Source: Chitinophaga filiformis
GTDB taxonomy: Bacteria; Bacteroidota; Bacteroidia; Chitinophagales; Chitinophagaceae
Direction: 5' to 3'
DNA: 64,000 nt
NCBI RefSeq assembly: GCF_021646545.1
Contig: NZ_JAKIRP010000005.1
Span: forward strand, 186,001-250,000
Positions within the stretch are counted from its first letter, which is position 1, and each line of letters opens with the position of its first letter. Position numbers and translations under genes: made by a program. Under the pieces are notes generated by a model. The model was not told the origin of the DNA. It did no database searches and saw nothing but the letters and a program-made list of their open reading frames with translations. Positions 55,178 through 63,600 of this stretch are shown piece by piece.

Positions 55178-56107
55178 TTATTCAAAGAGTGTGACCACGT
55201 GGCCGGTCACTTCGATCTTCAGGTTGTGGATAGCAGCCAGTACCTCCGCGGCTTTTACAGGGTCCATAGTAGTTGACAATTCAGTGGTGTACCTCGTCTC
55301 CCTGATCTTTACCTGTGAGGTAGTCAGTGTAAGACCAAAGTTCTTCTGCATCAGCACCACCATATCTCCAAAGGAGGCATCGTTCAGCACCATAGTTCCT
55401 TCCCGCCATTCCAGCAGGCTTTTGTCGATGGCATCTATCGTGGTATTGTTTTTCGTCCGGTCATAGGTCAGGGTCTGGTCCTTCACGAGTACATCCGCAG
55501 TACTACCGGTTTTCTGCACACTTACCTTACCGTCTGTCACGGCGATGCTCATCCTGTTCACTTCTTTATAAGCAGTTACATTGAAAGAAGTACCCAGCAC
55601 AGTAGTGGTCAACGGGCCGCTTTCCACGATAAAAGGAACAGCAGGATTGCCCTTTACGTCAAAAAAGACTTCCCCATCAACGATATCCAGCCGGCGTTCC
55701 TTGCCCATGTCTTTAGGTATGCGGACAATAGAACCTGCGTTCAGGGTAAGTTGTGAGCCATCTGCCAGCTGTATGGTCTTCCTTTCGCCCACGGCGGTGG
55801 TTACTTCTGTATACGCCGGGGTGCTGGTGTTTACCAGGTAATAGGTCAGTCCTCCGGCTAATAGCAGGACCGCTGCCGCGGCGGCAGCCCAGCTTCTCTT
55901 TAAATAATGGACTTTCTTCCTTTCCAGTTCCGGGCGGATGTTCTGCCAGATCTCCAGGCGGATGGCTTCTTCCTCCTCCCTACTGAGTGGGGCAACACGC
56001 TCATTGTCAAATGATTGATACCAGTGATCGATGGTGCTAGTCTCTTTTTCCCCGGTTTGTCCCAAGAGGTATTGCCGGAAGATTCGCTTAAGTTTATCAG
56101 TTTCCAA
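55178..56107 (-). CDS. FecR-family anti-sigma/signal transducer without an adjacent sigma factor
   Basis: 309 aa: cytoplasmic region (about 1-65), transmembrane segment AAAAAVLLLAGGLTYYLV, FecR domain (TAVGERKTIQLADGSQLTLNAGSIVRIP near 120; LTTTVLGTSFNVTAYKEVNRMSIAVTDGKV near 175) and a C-terminal DUF4974-like tail. The start is TTG at 56105-56107 with no ATG in frame upstream. The usual ECF sigma gene is missing; 542 nt of gene-free sequence and an opposite-strand SMI1 gene lie upstream. It may control a sigma factor encoded elsewhere. Confidence 0.9.
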   Translation of the reverse strand: METDKLKRIFRQYLLGQTGEKETSTIDHWYQSFDNERVAPLSREEEEAIRLEIWQNIRPELERKKVHYLKRSWAAAAAAVLLLAGGLTYYLVNTSTPAYTEVTTAVGERKTIQLADGSQLTLNAGSIVRIPKDMGKERRLDIVDGEVFFDVKGNPAVPFIVESGPLTTTVLGTSFNVTAYKEVNRMSIAVTDGKVSVQKTGSTADVLVKDQTLTYDRTKNNTTIDAIDKSLLEWREGTMVLNDASFGDMVVLMQKNFGLTLTTSQVKIRETRYTTELSTTMDPVKAAEVLAAIHNLKIEVTGHVVTLFE

Positions 56108-56649
56108 AGTGGACGTTTTATAAGCTTATCCGGGAAATGGGGGTTTGGTACTAGAGGGTGGGAAAAAAAATTTTGGGGATCTTATCGAGTGGAGTTGAGA
56201 GGGGTTTTAATGAATTATCCGTATAGTCATTAAATCTTTAATGAGTTCCAGCCCAGTTGGGTACAGTAGCGAAAAACTGCCCCTAAACATAATGATAGCT
56301 GATACCCTAATGGATGACAAGATATCTGGCGAACTGCAGCTCCGCTCTTAGTCTTTGTTCACGTATCCATGCTCACGATGCTTAAATAAAAGATAACTGC
56401 TTCGTGCCAGCAGCTGTTTAACGCTTGCTAGTCTCAACTAGAATTTAAAAGAGTTGTTTAGTTAAAATGCATAATACGGTAGTCGCGGTGAAAAATGAAC
56501 ACGTTTATTTCCTTATATTGCGTAGTTATACTTAAGCCTAAAATATGCTTTCCGAAGATCGACCGATTTTTCCTTGAGCACCCGCGTGATCCCAGGAACA
56601 CTCTTATCAACAAACAAACTCAAACAAGCATACCAACTATACAAGCAAA
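56108..56649. other. Gene-free, AT-richer spacer upstream of fecR
   Basis: No gene is supported over 542 nt. I looked for a truncated ECF sigma frame on the minus strand and found none. The sequence shifts from the GC-balanced PUL to AT-rich sequence that continues into the SMI1 gene, suggesting a recombination junction. The promoters of fecR and of the SMI1 gene must lie here, but no clear -33/-7 pair stands out. Confidence 0.5.
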
Positions 56650-57309
56650 ATGTGGTACTCAAAATATACTTTCTTCGACAAAGAAGAAGGGCTAAAGGAC
56701 GAAATCCCCGATAATTATTTTCTTCAACCATACTCTGAAGAAGAGTTTAACATTATTTCTGATTATACGGAGGGGAAAACAGTAACTGATTTTCAGATTC
56801 CGCCTTATTTACAATTGCCTGAAGAATACAAGCAATTATTAGAATATTCAAACGGTGGTGGCATAATAAACGGCGAAAGAGAATTCGGATTTTTCAGTCC
56901 CGAAGGGATCAGAGAAAAGTATATTGCATACGGCTTCTTGATTTGGGCTCCTGATTTTTTACCGATCGCTTTTAATGGAGGGGGTAAATTTTACGTCTAT
57001 GATTTCAGAAACCTTCAAAACAGTCCCTCAGTTCTTCTTGTGCCGGCAGGGAGTATTGAAGATGATGAGAGTTGTGCATTTTTAGGCAATACACTTGATG
57101 AAGTATTAAGTAAAACTACAAATGTGGAAGATGAACTTGACAAACTTTATCCTCAAAAAGAGTTATCAGAAGCAGAGAAAGAAAGAATAAGCCTAAACGA
57201 ACAGCTCCGCGATATCCAGCAAAAAAGGCAATCAGGAGCAATAGACCTAAAAACGTTTTTAAAAACCAAACAAGACATAGAATTCCAGATGAAAAAGCTG
57301 GAGTTGTAA
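56650..57309 (+). CDS. SMI1/KNR4 (SUKH) family protein with charged C-terminal helix
   Basis: 219 aa. Residues about 45-155 resemble a SUKH domain: IPPYLQLPEEYKQLLEYSNGGGIINGEREFGFFSPEGI, then FLPIAFNGGGKFYVYDFRN and a LGNTLDEVL segment. SUKH proteins often act as immunity proteins against secreted nuclease or deaminase toxins. No toxin gene is next to it. The last ~50 residues are highly charged and predicted coiled-coil (LSEAEKERISLNEQLRDIQQKR onward), resembling a SHOCT-like tail. Composition is clearly more AT-rich than the PULs, suggesting acquisition. Confidence 0.75.
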   Translation: MWYSKYTFFDKEEGLKDEIPDNYFLQPYSEEEFNIISDYTEGKTVTDFQIPPYLQLPEEYKQLLEYSNGGGIINGEREFGFFSPEGIREKYIAYGFLIWAPDFLPIAFNGGGKFYVYDFRNLQNSPSVLLVPAGSIEDDESCAFLGNTLDEVLSKTTNVEDELDKLYPQKELSEAEKERISLNEQLRDIQQKRQSGAIDLKTFLKTKQDIEFQMKKLEL

Positions 57310-57372
57310 ATCGCGACCCGGTAGTGTAAAAAGCTATAAAGCAAGGAAATCGCAATCCTGATGATTGCCCTG

Positions 57373-57741
57373 TTAACCTTGTTCACCTGGTCTTTGCTTG
57401 CTCTGGTTATTTACCTTCTGCTTCAGGTGCACCGCCCATTCATTGATCTGGTTAAGCACAGGCTTTAATGTAAGGCCATCTTCCGTCAGGCTGTATTCCA
57501 CTGTAATTGGTACGGTGTTAAAGGTTTGCCGGTATACGATTCCCGCTGCTTCCAGGTCTTTCAACTCCTTGATAAGCATTTTTGGTGAAATGCTGCCTAT
57601 TTCCCGCTCCAGTTCCTTAAACCGTTTCTTGCCGAAATACAGGATGGAAAGGATATGTATTTTCCATTTTCCACCCAAAACCTGTAAAATAAATTGTAGT
57701 GATTCCAGATTCGGCAAACAATTTTCCATATTTTCTTTCAA
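57373..57741 (-). CDS. HxlR-family transcriptional regulator
   Basis: 122-aa winged-helix protein: LQFILQVLGGKWKIHILSILYFGKKRFKELEREIGSISPKMLIKELKDLEAAGIVYRQ covers the HxlR domain (quoted in part as residues about 13-70), with a conserved N-terminal cysteine in MENCLPN typical of thiol-sensing members. It is divergent from an SDR gene with a 112-nt shared promoter region and probably represses it, responding to electrophiles or oxidants. Confidence 0.9.
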   Translation of the reverse strand: MKENMENCLPNLESLQFILQVLGGKWKIHILSILYFGKKRFKELEREIGSISPKMLIKELKDLEAAGIVYRQTFNTVPITVEYSLTEDGLTLKPVLNQINEWAVHLKQKVNNQSKQRPGEQG

Positions 57742-57787
57742 TTTAACTTGATGATTTTCAGCTACACTATCTTTTTGTAAATTAGAA

Positions 57788-57799
57788 TACTATTTGGTA
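57788..57799. promoter_or_regulatory. Possible HxlR operator
   Basis: TACTATTTGGTA is a TAC-N6-GTA inverted repeat midway between the divergent hxlR-like and SDR genes, resembling sites of HxlR-type regulators. Short and therefore weak evidence. Confidence 0.3.
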
Positions 57800-57853
57800 A
57801 CTACTTTCAAAAATAAACCTTCCTCTGTACTTTGCTTCCTTAAATTTTAAATA

Positions 57854-58612
57854 ATGCTAAAAGGTAGAACGATTTTAATCACGGGCGGCGGATCGGGCAT
57901 TGGGGAGGCACTGGCAACTATTTTATCTGCGGAAAATAAAGTGATCATCAATGGAAGAAATGAGGAAAAACTTAAACGAGTTTCAGCAGCCGGCAAGCAC
58001 ATTTCCTATTATGTCGCAGACATATCAAAACCCGATGAAATAGACGGCTTATTTAAGCGCCTGAAGGCAGACAATATCGTTGTTGATGTGCTGATCAATA
58101 ATGCCGGGGTAACGGAGCCTTATTATATCGACAAAAAGGCCATGACTTCATCGCAGATCTTTGAAAAAATAAACACGAACCTTTCCGGGGCTATCGCAGT
58201 TACGCAACAATTCATCGTGCAGGCAGATCGCGCTGCGAGCAATTTAATTGTGAATGTCTCTTCGGCAATTGTAGCTTTCCCGGCACCCAACCAGTTGTTA
58301 TATTTCTCTTCTAAAAGCGGCTTAAACGCGTTTACCCGGCTCTTGAGATACCAATTAAAAGACACCAATTTTAAAGTCGTTGAAGTCCTGCCGCAAGGGG
58401 TAGATACCGAAATGTCTAGAGGCCTGGGATATACAGGGAAAGCTCCCATGCCGGCAGTCTATGCACGAGAAGTCATACGTAGTATAAATAAAGGTAAAAC
58501 GGAGCATGCGTTCGCTGGCTACACACCGGCCAGGCTGTTTAATGCGTTGATACCGAATGCCACTTTGCGACTGGTCGATAAAATATCCCAAAAACTGTTT
58601 AAGCACGAGTAA
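57854..58612 (+). CDS. Short-chain dehydrogenase/reductase (DltE-like)
   Basis: 252 aa classical SDR: cofactor loop TGGGSGIG (residues 10-17), NNAG (82-85), catalytic S136/S137, Y150 and K154 (YFSSK). The substrate is unknown. Arrangement with a divergent HxlR regulator recurs in Bacteroidota and suggests induction by reactive carbonyl or quinone stress. It ends in a strong terminator. Confidence 0.9.
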   Translation: MLKGRTILITGGGSGIGEALATILSAENKVIINGRNEEKLKRVSAAGKHISYYVADISKPDEIDGLFKRLKADNIVVDVLINNAGVTEPYYIDKKAMTSSQIFEKINTNLSGAIAVTQQFIVQADRAASNLIVNVSSAIVAFPAPNQLLYFSSKSGLNAFTRLLRYQLKDTNFKVVEVLPQGVDTEMSRGLGYTGKAPMPAVYAREVIRSINKGKTEHAFAGYTPARLFNALIPNATLRLVDKISQKLFKHE

Positions 58613-58644
58613 TAAATGGTTTAGGGGTTAAGCGGGATCACCCC

Positions 58645-58692
58645 AACCCGACTTCTTGAGAATAGTCTCAAAAGGTCGGGTTGTCTTGTTTG
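58645..58692 (+). terminator. Terminator of the SDR gene
   Basis: Outer stem AACCCGAC / GTCGGGTT and inner stem TTGAGA / TCTCAA with loop ATAG, followed by GTCTTGTTTG. It starts about 30 nt after the SDR stop. Confidence 0.8.
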
Positions 58693-58782
58693 TAAGAAGT
58701 GCCTGTCGACTCTGAACGAACCTGAATTAATGGATTTGTTCTTGTGGTTCGACGTTGATCATTTTCTTTTATGACCACTTAT

Positions 58783-59373
58783 CTAGTTCATTCTCCCAAA
58801 TCTCCTTTCGAGATCCTCCAGCCACTTTACCCTCTTATTCTGCCCTACCGATTTAACACGATTAAAGCTGATCCAGCTAAGATTCTTATATCCCATAGTT
58901 TTGAAAACACTTCTCAGCATTGCTTTCCTGATCAGATTTCCAATAAGTAAGGAATACATAATTTTCGGTTTATTCATCGTTGTGATAACGGTTACTCCTT
59001 TTAAATTCTCCCAAAGGGGCACCAATCCGAAGCCTCTTGGATGATGATCATAAGCAACCCCTGGAGTAAGGACCCTGTCGATAAATCCCTTGGTAGTTGC
59101 AGGCATTAAGTCCCACCAGATAGGAAATATAAAAACAAGGTGGTTAGCTTCCTTCAGCCGCTTATTATAGTCTATTACCTGCGGGTCAACGGCTCTGTGT
59201 TCAACAAAGCCTTTAAGGTCTGCCTTAGACATAACCGGATTAAAACCGTCATTGTCCAGATGCATAAGGTCCACTTCGTGACCTGCTGTTTTAAGCCCTT
59301 TTGTTACTGCATTTAGAATCGCGTTTGCATAACTTCCCTCATAGGGATGGTTAAATACGACTACCACTCTCAT
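58783..59373 (-). CDS. Flavodoxin-fold NAD(P)H-dependent oxidoreductase (quinone reductase type)
   Basis: About 196 aa from ATG 59373 (MRVVVVFNHPYEGSYANAIL), with AGG four nt upstream; a start eight codons earlier is less likely. Flavodoxin-like fold 2: N-terminal FNHPYEGSYA for the FMN phosphate, HLVFIFPIWWDLMPATTKGFIDRV near 90, and GLVPLWENLKGVTVITTM. Members (MdaB, KefF, NQO1-like) reduce quinones by two electrons. It follows a Crp/Fnr regulator on the same strand. Confidence 0.88.
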   Translation of the reverse strand: MRVVVVFNHPYEGSYANAILNAVTKGLKTAGHEVDLMHLDNDGFNPVMSKADLKGFVEHRAVDPQVIDYNKRLKEANHLVFIFPIWWDLMPATTKGFIDRVLTPGVAYDHHPRGFGLVPLWENLKGVTVITTMNKPKIMYSLLIGNLIRKAMLRSVFKTMGYKNLSWISFNRVKSVGQNKRVKWLEDLERRFGRMN

Positions 59374-59451
59374 TTTACCTGGTTTATTTCCCAGCAAAAC
59401 TAATCTACGCGATGGGTCCCGACGATAACATTTGTTATCAAATCCAGCAGA

Positions 59452-60006
59452 CTATCTTTTTCCGGCTAGTTTACTTTTTATACGGCTGAGATGAACTTTC
59501 GTGATTCCCAGATACGAGGCAATATAATGTTGGGGAACACGCATAATGATATCCGGACGTTGCTGTAGAATCTGTTCATAACGTTGTTGAGGGCTATCTT
59601 TAATATGCGAAAGCAGTAGCTTTTGACAATCGATAAATCTCCTGAAGAGATGCCTCTCCATCTCCATTTTTATACCCGGGGAATTATCCAGTACAAATTC
59701 AAAATCTTTTTTGGAAAGAATCTTTATAATGCAAGGCTCTATACTTTCTATGCTATAGAGACTGGGCTCATTTGTTCTGAAACTTTCAACAGAGGAAACA
59801 CCGTCTCCCTCGAAGAAAAACTGCGTGGTGATGTCGCTTCCGTCATTATTAAACCATGTGCGTAAGCAACCTTTCTCTATGAGATAGGCATTTTTTGAAA
59901 TTTCGCCCTCCCGTAAAAGTATTGTTTTCGCAGGTACTTCCTGACGTTTAAAGAGGTGATTGTATTTATCCCAATCACTGGCTGCACCTATTGTTCCTTT
60001 GGCCAT
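59452..60006 (-). CDS. Crp/Fnr-family transcriptional regulator
   Basis: 184 aa: cyclic-nucleotide-binding beta-barrel at about 20-120 (VPAKTILLREGEISKNAYLIEKGCLRTWF and TTQFFFEGDGVSSVESF), then a helix-turn-helix (MRVPQHYIASYLGITKVHLSRIKSKL at about 155-180). The Fnr iron-sulfur cysteines are absent, as in most Bacteroidota members of this group. It probably regulates the neighbouring oxidoreductase and/or EthD gene. Confidence 0.9.
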   Translation of the reverse strand: MAKGTIGAASDWDKYNHLFKRQEVPAKTILLREGEISKNAYLIEKGCLRTWFNNDGSDITTQFFFEGDGVSSVESFRTNEPSLYSIESIEPCIIKILSKKDFEFVLDNSPGIKMEMERHLFRRFIDCQKLLLSHIKDSPQQRYEQILQQRPDIIMRVPQHYIASYLGITKVHLSRIKSKLAGKR

Positions 60007-60085
60007 TTAACTATTAAGTAAAGTATATCTTCAAACAAATATACTAAATGCGTCCCGCAAAGGCTGGGGAGTATGAAAGTCTGCT

Positions 60086-60514
60086 TTATTTCACCACTTC
60101 ACTCACCAGAATGACAGGAACGACGTTGGTATAGTTTACAAAATCTGCACGGATCGCATCTCTGTTCGGAGCAATAGCCGCCTGATATTCACTCAAGCTT
60201 TTTACATAAAATGTTCCGATAGCCATAAAAGGTAATGGTTGATTAGGCATACCGCTGGCAAGCCCTTTTTCAATGGTATATCTGACCAGATTTGACCCTA
60301 AATAACCCGCTACCATGGGCATGTGCTTCGTTTCATAGTACTCCATATTGAAGGTTTTACCTTCGGCATAAGGGTACATGATGCATATCTTAATCAATCC
60401 CTTTTCAGTGACATCGGTATTGTGTTCTTTGGATTTCCCGGGTTGCTTTTCCTGGCTAAATGCAGCAAAACAGATGGCTAAGAGCAAAAACGATAGAATT
60501 AGTTTGAACTTCAT
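60086..60514 (-). CDS. Exported EthD-domain protein
   Basis: 142 aa with a signal peptide (LLLAICFAAFSQ) and an EthD dimeric alpha+beta barrel: IKICIMYPYAEGKTFNMEYYETKHMPMVAGYLG, with the family YxxxHMP pattern at about 60-67. EthD proteins are small ferredoxin-fold proteins of degradation pathways; most are cytosolic, so a signal peptide is unusual. It lies upstream of the Crp/Fnr gene (79-nt gap), possibly in the same transcript. Confidence 0.82.
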   Translation of the reverse strand: MKFKLILSFLLLAICFAAFSQEKQPGKSKEHNTDVTEKGLIKICIMYPYAEGKTFNMEYYETKHMPMVAGYLGSNLVRYTIEKGLASGMPNQPLPFMAIGTFYVKSLSEYQAAIAPNRDAIRADFVNYTNVVPVILVSEVVK

Positions 60515-60638
60515 AACTGGTTAACTTTATGTGTAAGAAATGTAAGAATTTAATTGCAGTTTAGGAAATTCCGGGTAACTGAGTTGTCATCTAGCTGAAG
60601 ATGATCACCACAGGGAAAGATTACAGCCCAAAAAGAAA

Positions 60639-60665
60639 AGCTGCCTCACTTACCATGAGACAGCT
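60639..60665 (-). terminator. Terminator of the large T9SS cargo gene
   Basis: AGCTG-C-CTCA pairs with TGAG-A-CAGCT around a 7-nt loop. On the minus strand TTTTCTTTTT follows. It lies about 22 nt after the stop codon of the large gene. Confidence 0.85.
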
Positions 60666-60687
60666 CCTCTCCTACTAATCTAACCAC

Positions 60688-63600
60688 TTAATGTTTCACC
60701 ACCTTCATCGTCTTACTTTGCCCCCCTTGCTTAAGATTAATATAATAAATACCAGGTTGCAGGTTCTGTCCAAGCTGGTAATAAGTACCGGCATTTATCC
60801 TCGTAGAATAAATAATGCTACCGGCATTATTAACAATACTAAGTACCGCTGGCGCTTTCGAAGCAGAAGTCATTCTTACATTAAACACACCATGGGAAGG
60901 ATTCGGATATACTTCCGTTGTAAAATCCAGGTTGCCTTGTGTGTTTAATTTATTGCCGGCTACTGCGACGGTGTTCGTCACACCTTGCAGCGTATCTCCC
61001 GGCTGTAATGTCCGCACTTCAATACCCGCCACCGAGCCGCTATATGGATCATACAATCCTTTTTTAGGGTAAAAGAATACCTGTATCAAACCGGCATTGT
61101 CTGCTTTTGCCCTGATAGTTTTTATAACAGCGGTATTCAATTTGTTGCCCGCGGCCTGATAGATATTGAAGTTGATAAGGCTGTCCAGACCGTTGGTGGC
61201 TTTAATGCTAAATATCCTGTTATTCTTCTGCGCATTATCTGGCTCAACGAAATGCAGGCGGATGGTATAAACAGTATTAGGAGTGAGCCCACGCAGGTAA
61301 TAACGCATCTGGGTTACATTGTCTTTGAATATACGTATATACTCATATACCTGCGGCGGAGCCGGATCAGTCACCTGAGAGACGTCTACAGGAGAGTTCA
61401 CTTTTTGTACCCAGGTATAACCTGCATGCCAGAGCTTATCGGTACCAGTAGGCCCTTCCGGAACATATTGCGCAAAGGTGGTATTGGCATATGGACCAGG
61501 AGGTGTTTGCGTGGTGCCCGCGTTTATACCATAAACGGCCGATTGATTTGTCTTTAAAACTTCTATACAATAATCATCCAGCCATACGGTACCAAATCCT
61601 TCTTTAGCTACCCAGTAAGTCAGCCCTGTTGCGCTGTCAGGCACAGTGATGGTATCTCTTACCTGCGCCCAGTTGTCCCGGTAGGCCGCTACATTATACA
61701 CCTCTTTTGAATAGTTGGCGTTACCTGTGGGAGCGCCCTGGCTGTTTATAAACCCAACGCCGTAGCCAGACCACCACGGATAGCCGGTAGCATCTTTCTC
61801 CACTTTCACCCAATTGGTAAATACAATAACACTACCTCCTCTTACAGGTATGGAACCCTGAATGTTCATGCCTGTCTTGTCTGTAGTGAAGCCCATTGTT
61901 ACGGCTTTATCACCGGAATGGCCTTTGCCGCTAACTGTGTACACGGCGCCGACAAACGGCAAGTCCTTTTTAAAAGTGATCCAGTTAATCAGGTCGCTTT
62001 CGAAGCCATAGTTGGGTATGCCGCCGCAGGAGTCAAATGGCACAATGGTTACGGGCAGTGTAGCTGATACGCCCGATCCGTCTTGTGCATTGGCGGTGAT
62101 GGTAGCTGTTCCCTGCCTGATCGCCGTAATGATCCCCGCAGTGTCAACGGTAGCCACTGTTGTGTTGGAGCTGGTCCAGGAAACCTTTTTGTTGGTAGTG
62201 TTTGCGGGCGAGAAAGTGTATGCCATCAACAATGTATCTCCCTCCCCAATGATCGCGGTGGATGGCTGCAACGTAAGCCCGGTGGCTAATACATCGGCCA
62301 CATGCACATTGGCCTGCGCAAAGATTGTCGGATTTTCTGCAGATGCGGCTTTTATGATAACATCACCTTGTTTGATGCCAGTGATAATACCGGCACCGTT
62401 TACTTTAGCCAGCAGCGTGTCTGAAGTCGTCCATACCACCAGTTTATTGCTGGATTTCGCCGGTGCAACGGTGGCAGTCAGCTGAGTGGTCAATCCCACA
62501 AATACATTGGCCGACGACGTATTCAATGTTAATGATTGAACGGGCACATATATCACGTTATAGGTCTTGGTAGCCTTAAAGCCGCTTTCTGCGGAAGTTG
62601 CAGTGATAGTAACTGTTCCCGCCGATTTTCCTGTTACCACCCCATTCAGGTCTACAGTTGCAACAGCCGGATTGGAAGAAAGGTATGAGACATTCCGGTT
62701 GGTGGCGTTCAGCGGCGTAGTGGTCACCCGCAACGTATCAGTATAGCTCACATAAAGATTGCTGCTGTCTGAATGGATGCTGATCGCCTGAAGTGGAATG
62801 ATACGTGCCTCAATGGCGGCGATGGAAGCGCTATAGACATCGCCTGCTTTCGGGTAGAACCAGACCTCTATCAGGCCTGAACTATTCGCTTTCGCTTCAA
62901 GTGTACGTGTTACAACGGTGTTCAGCTTATTGCCTGCGGCCTGGTAAACATTGAAATTGATCAGGCTATCGCCATTGTTGGCCTTTACACTGAAGATGCG
63001 ATTAGCCTTATCGGCATCACTGGGTTCCAGAAAGTGCAGGCGTAGCACGTAGTTGGCGTTGGGAATAAGATTGCGCAGGTAATACCGCATCGGCGTGACA
63101 TTGTTCCTGGACAAGCGCATGTATTCATACACCTGGCGGGGTGCAGGCGCTGTTACCTGGCTTAGGTCAACCGTGGCCGTGATACGGACGTTCCCGGTAT
63201 ATCCTGCGTGCCAAAGCCCGGCGGTGCCGCCCACCCCTTCGGGTACATACTGGCCGATGGTAGTATTCTGATACGGTGTTGCCGGATTACCTGTTGTTCC
63301 TGCGTTGATGGCCGTCACGATGGTGTTGACGATCAGCTGCACGGTCCTGCTGGCACCGCCGTCTGCAGCCGTAACGGTGAGGGTCGTGGTATCCAGCTTC
63401 AGACCTGTTATCACGCCGTTGGCATCTACGCTCGCCACGCTGGCGTCCGCCACTGTCCAGATAAGCGTTTTATTGGTAGTATTGGCGGGCGTTATGGTGG
63501 TAATGATCTGTTTAGGTGTATTCATGGTGCCGTAGACGACACTGTCTATCGCTATGCCGGTGGAGATGGTCGGCGGTATGACGACAATGGTGTGTGTGTC

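Noticed and set aside
56108..56649. Degraded ECF sigma gene upstream of the orphan FecR
   Set aside because: No minus-strand frame shows sigma region 2 or region 4 sequence.
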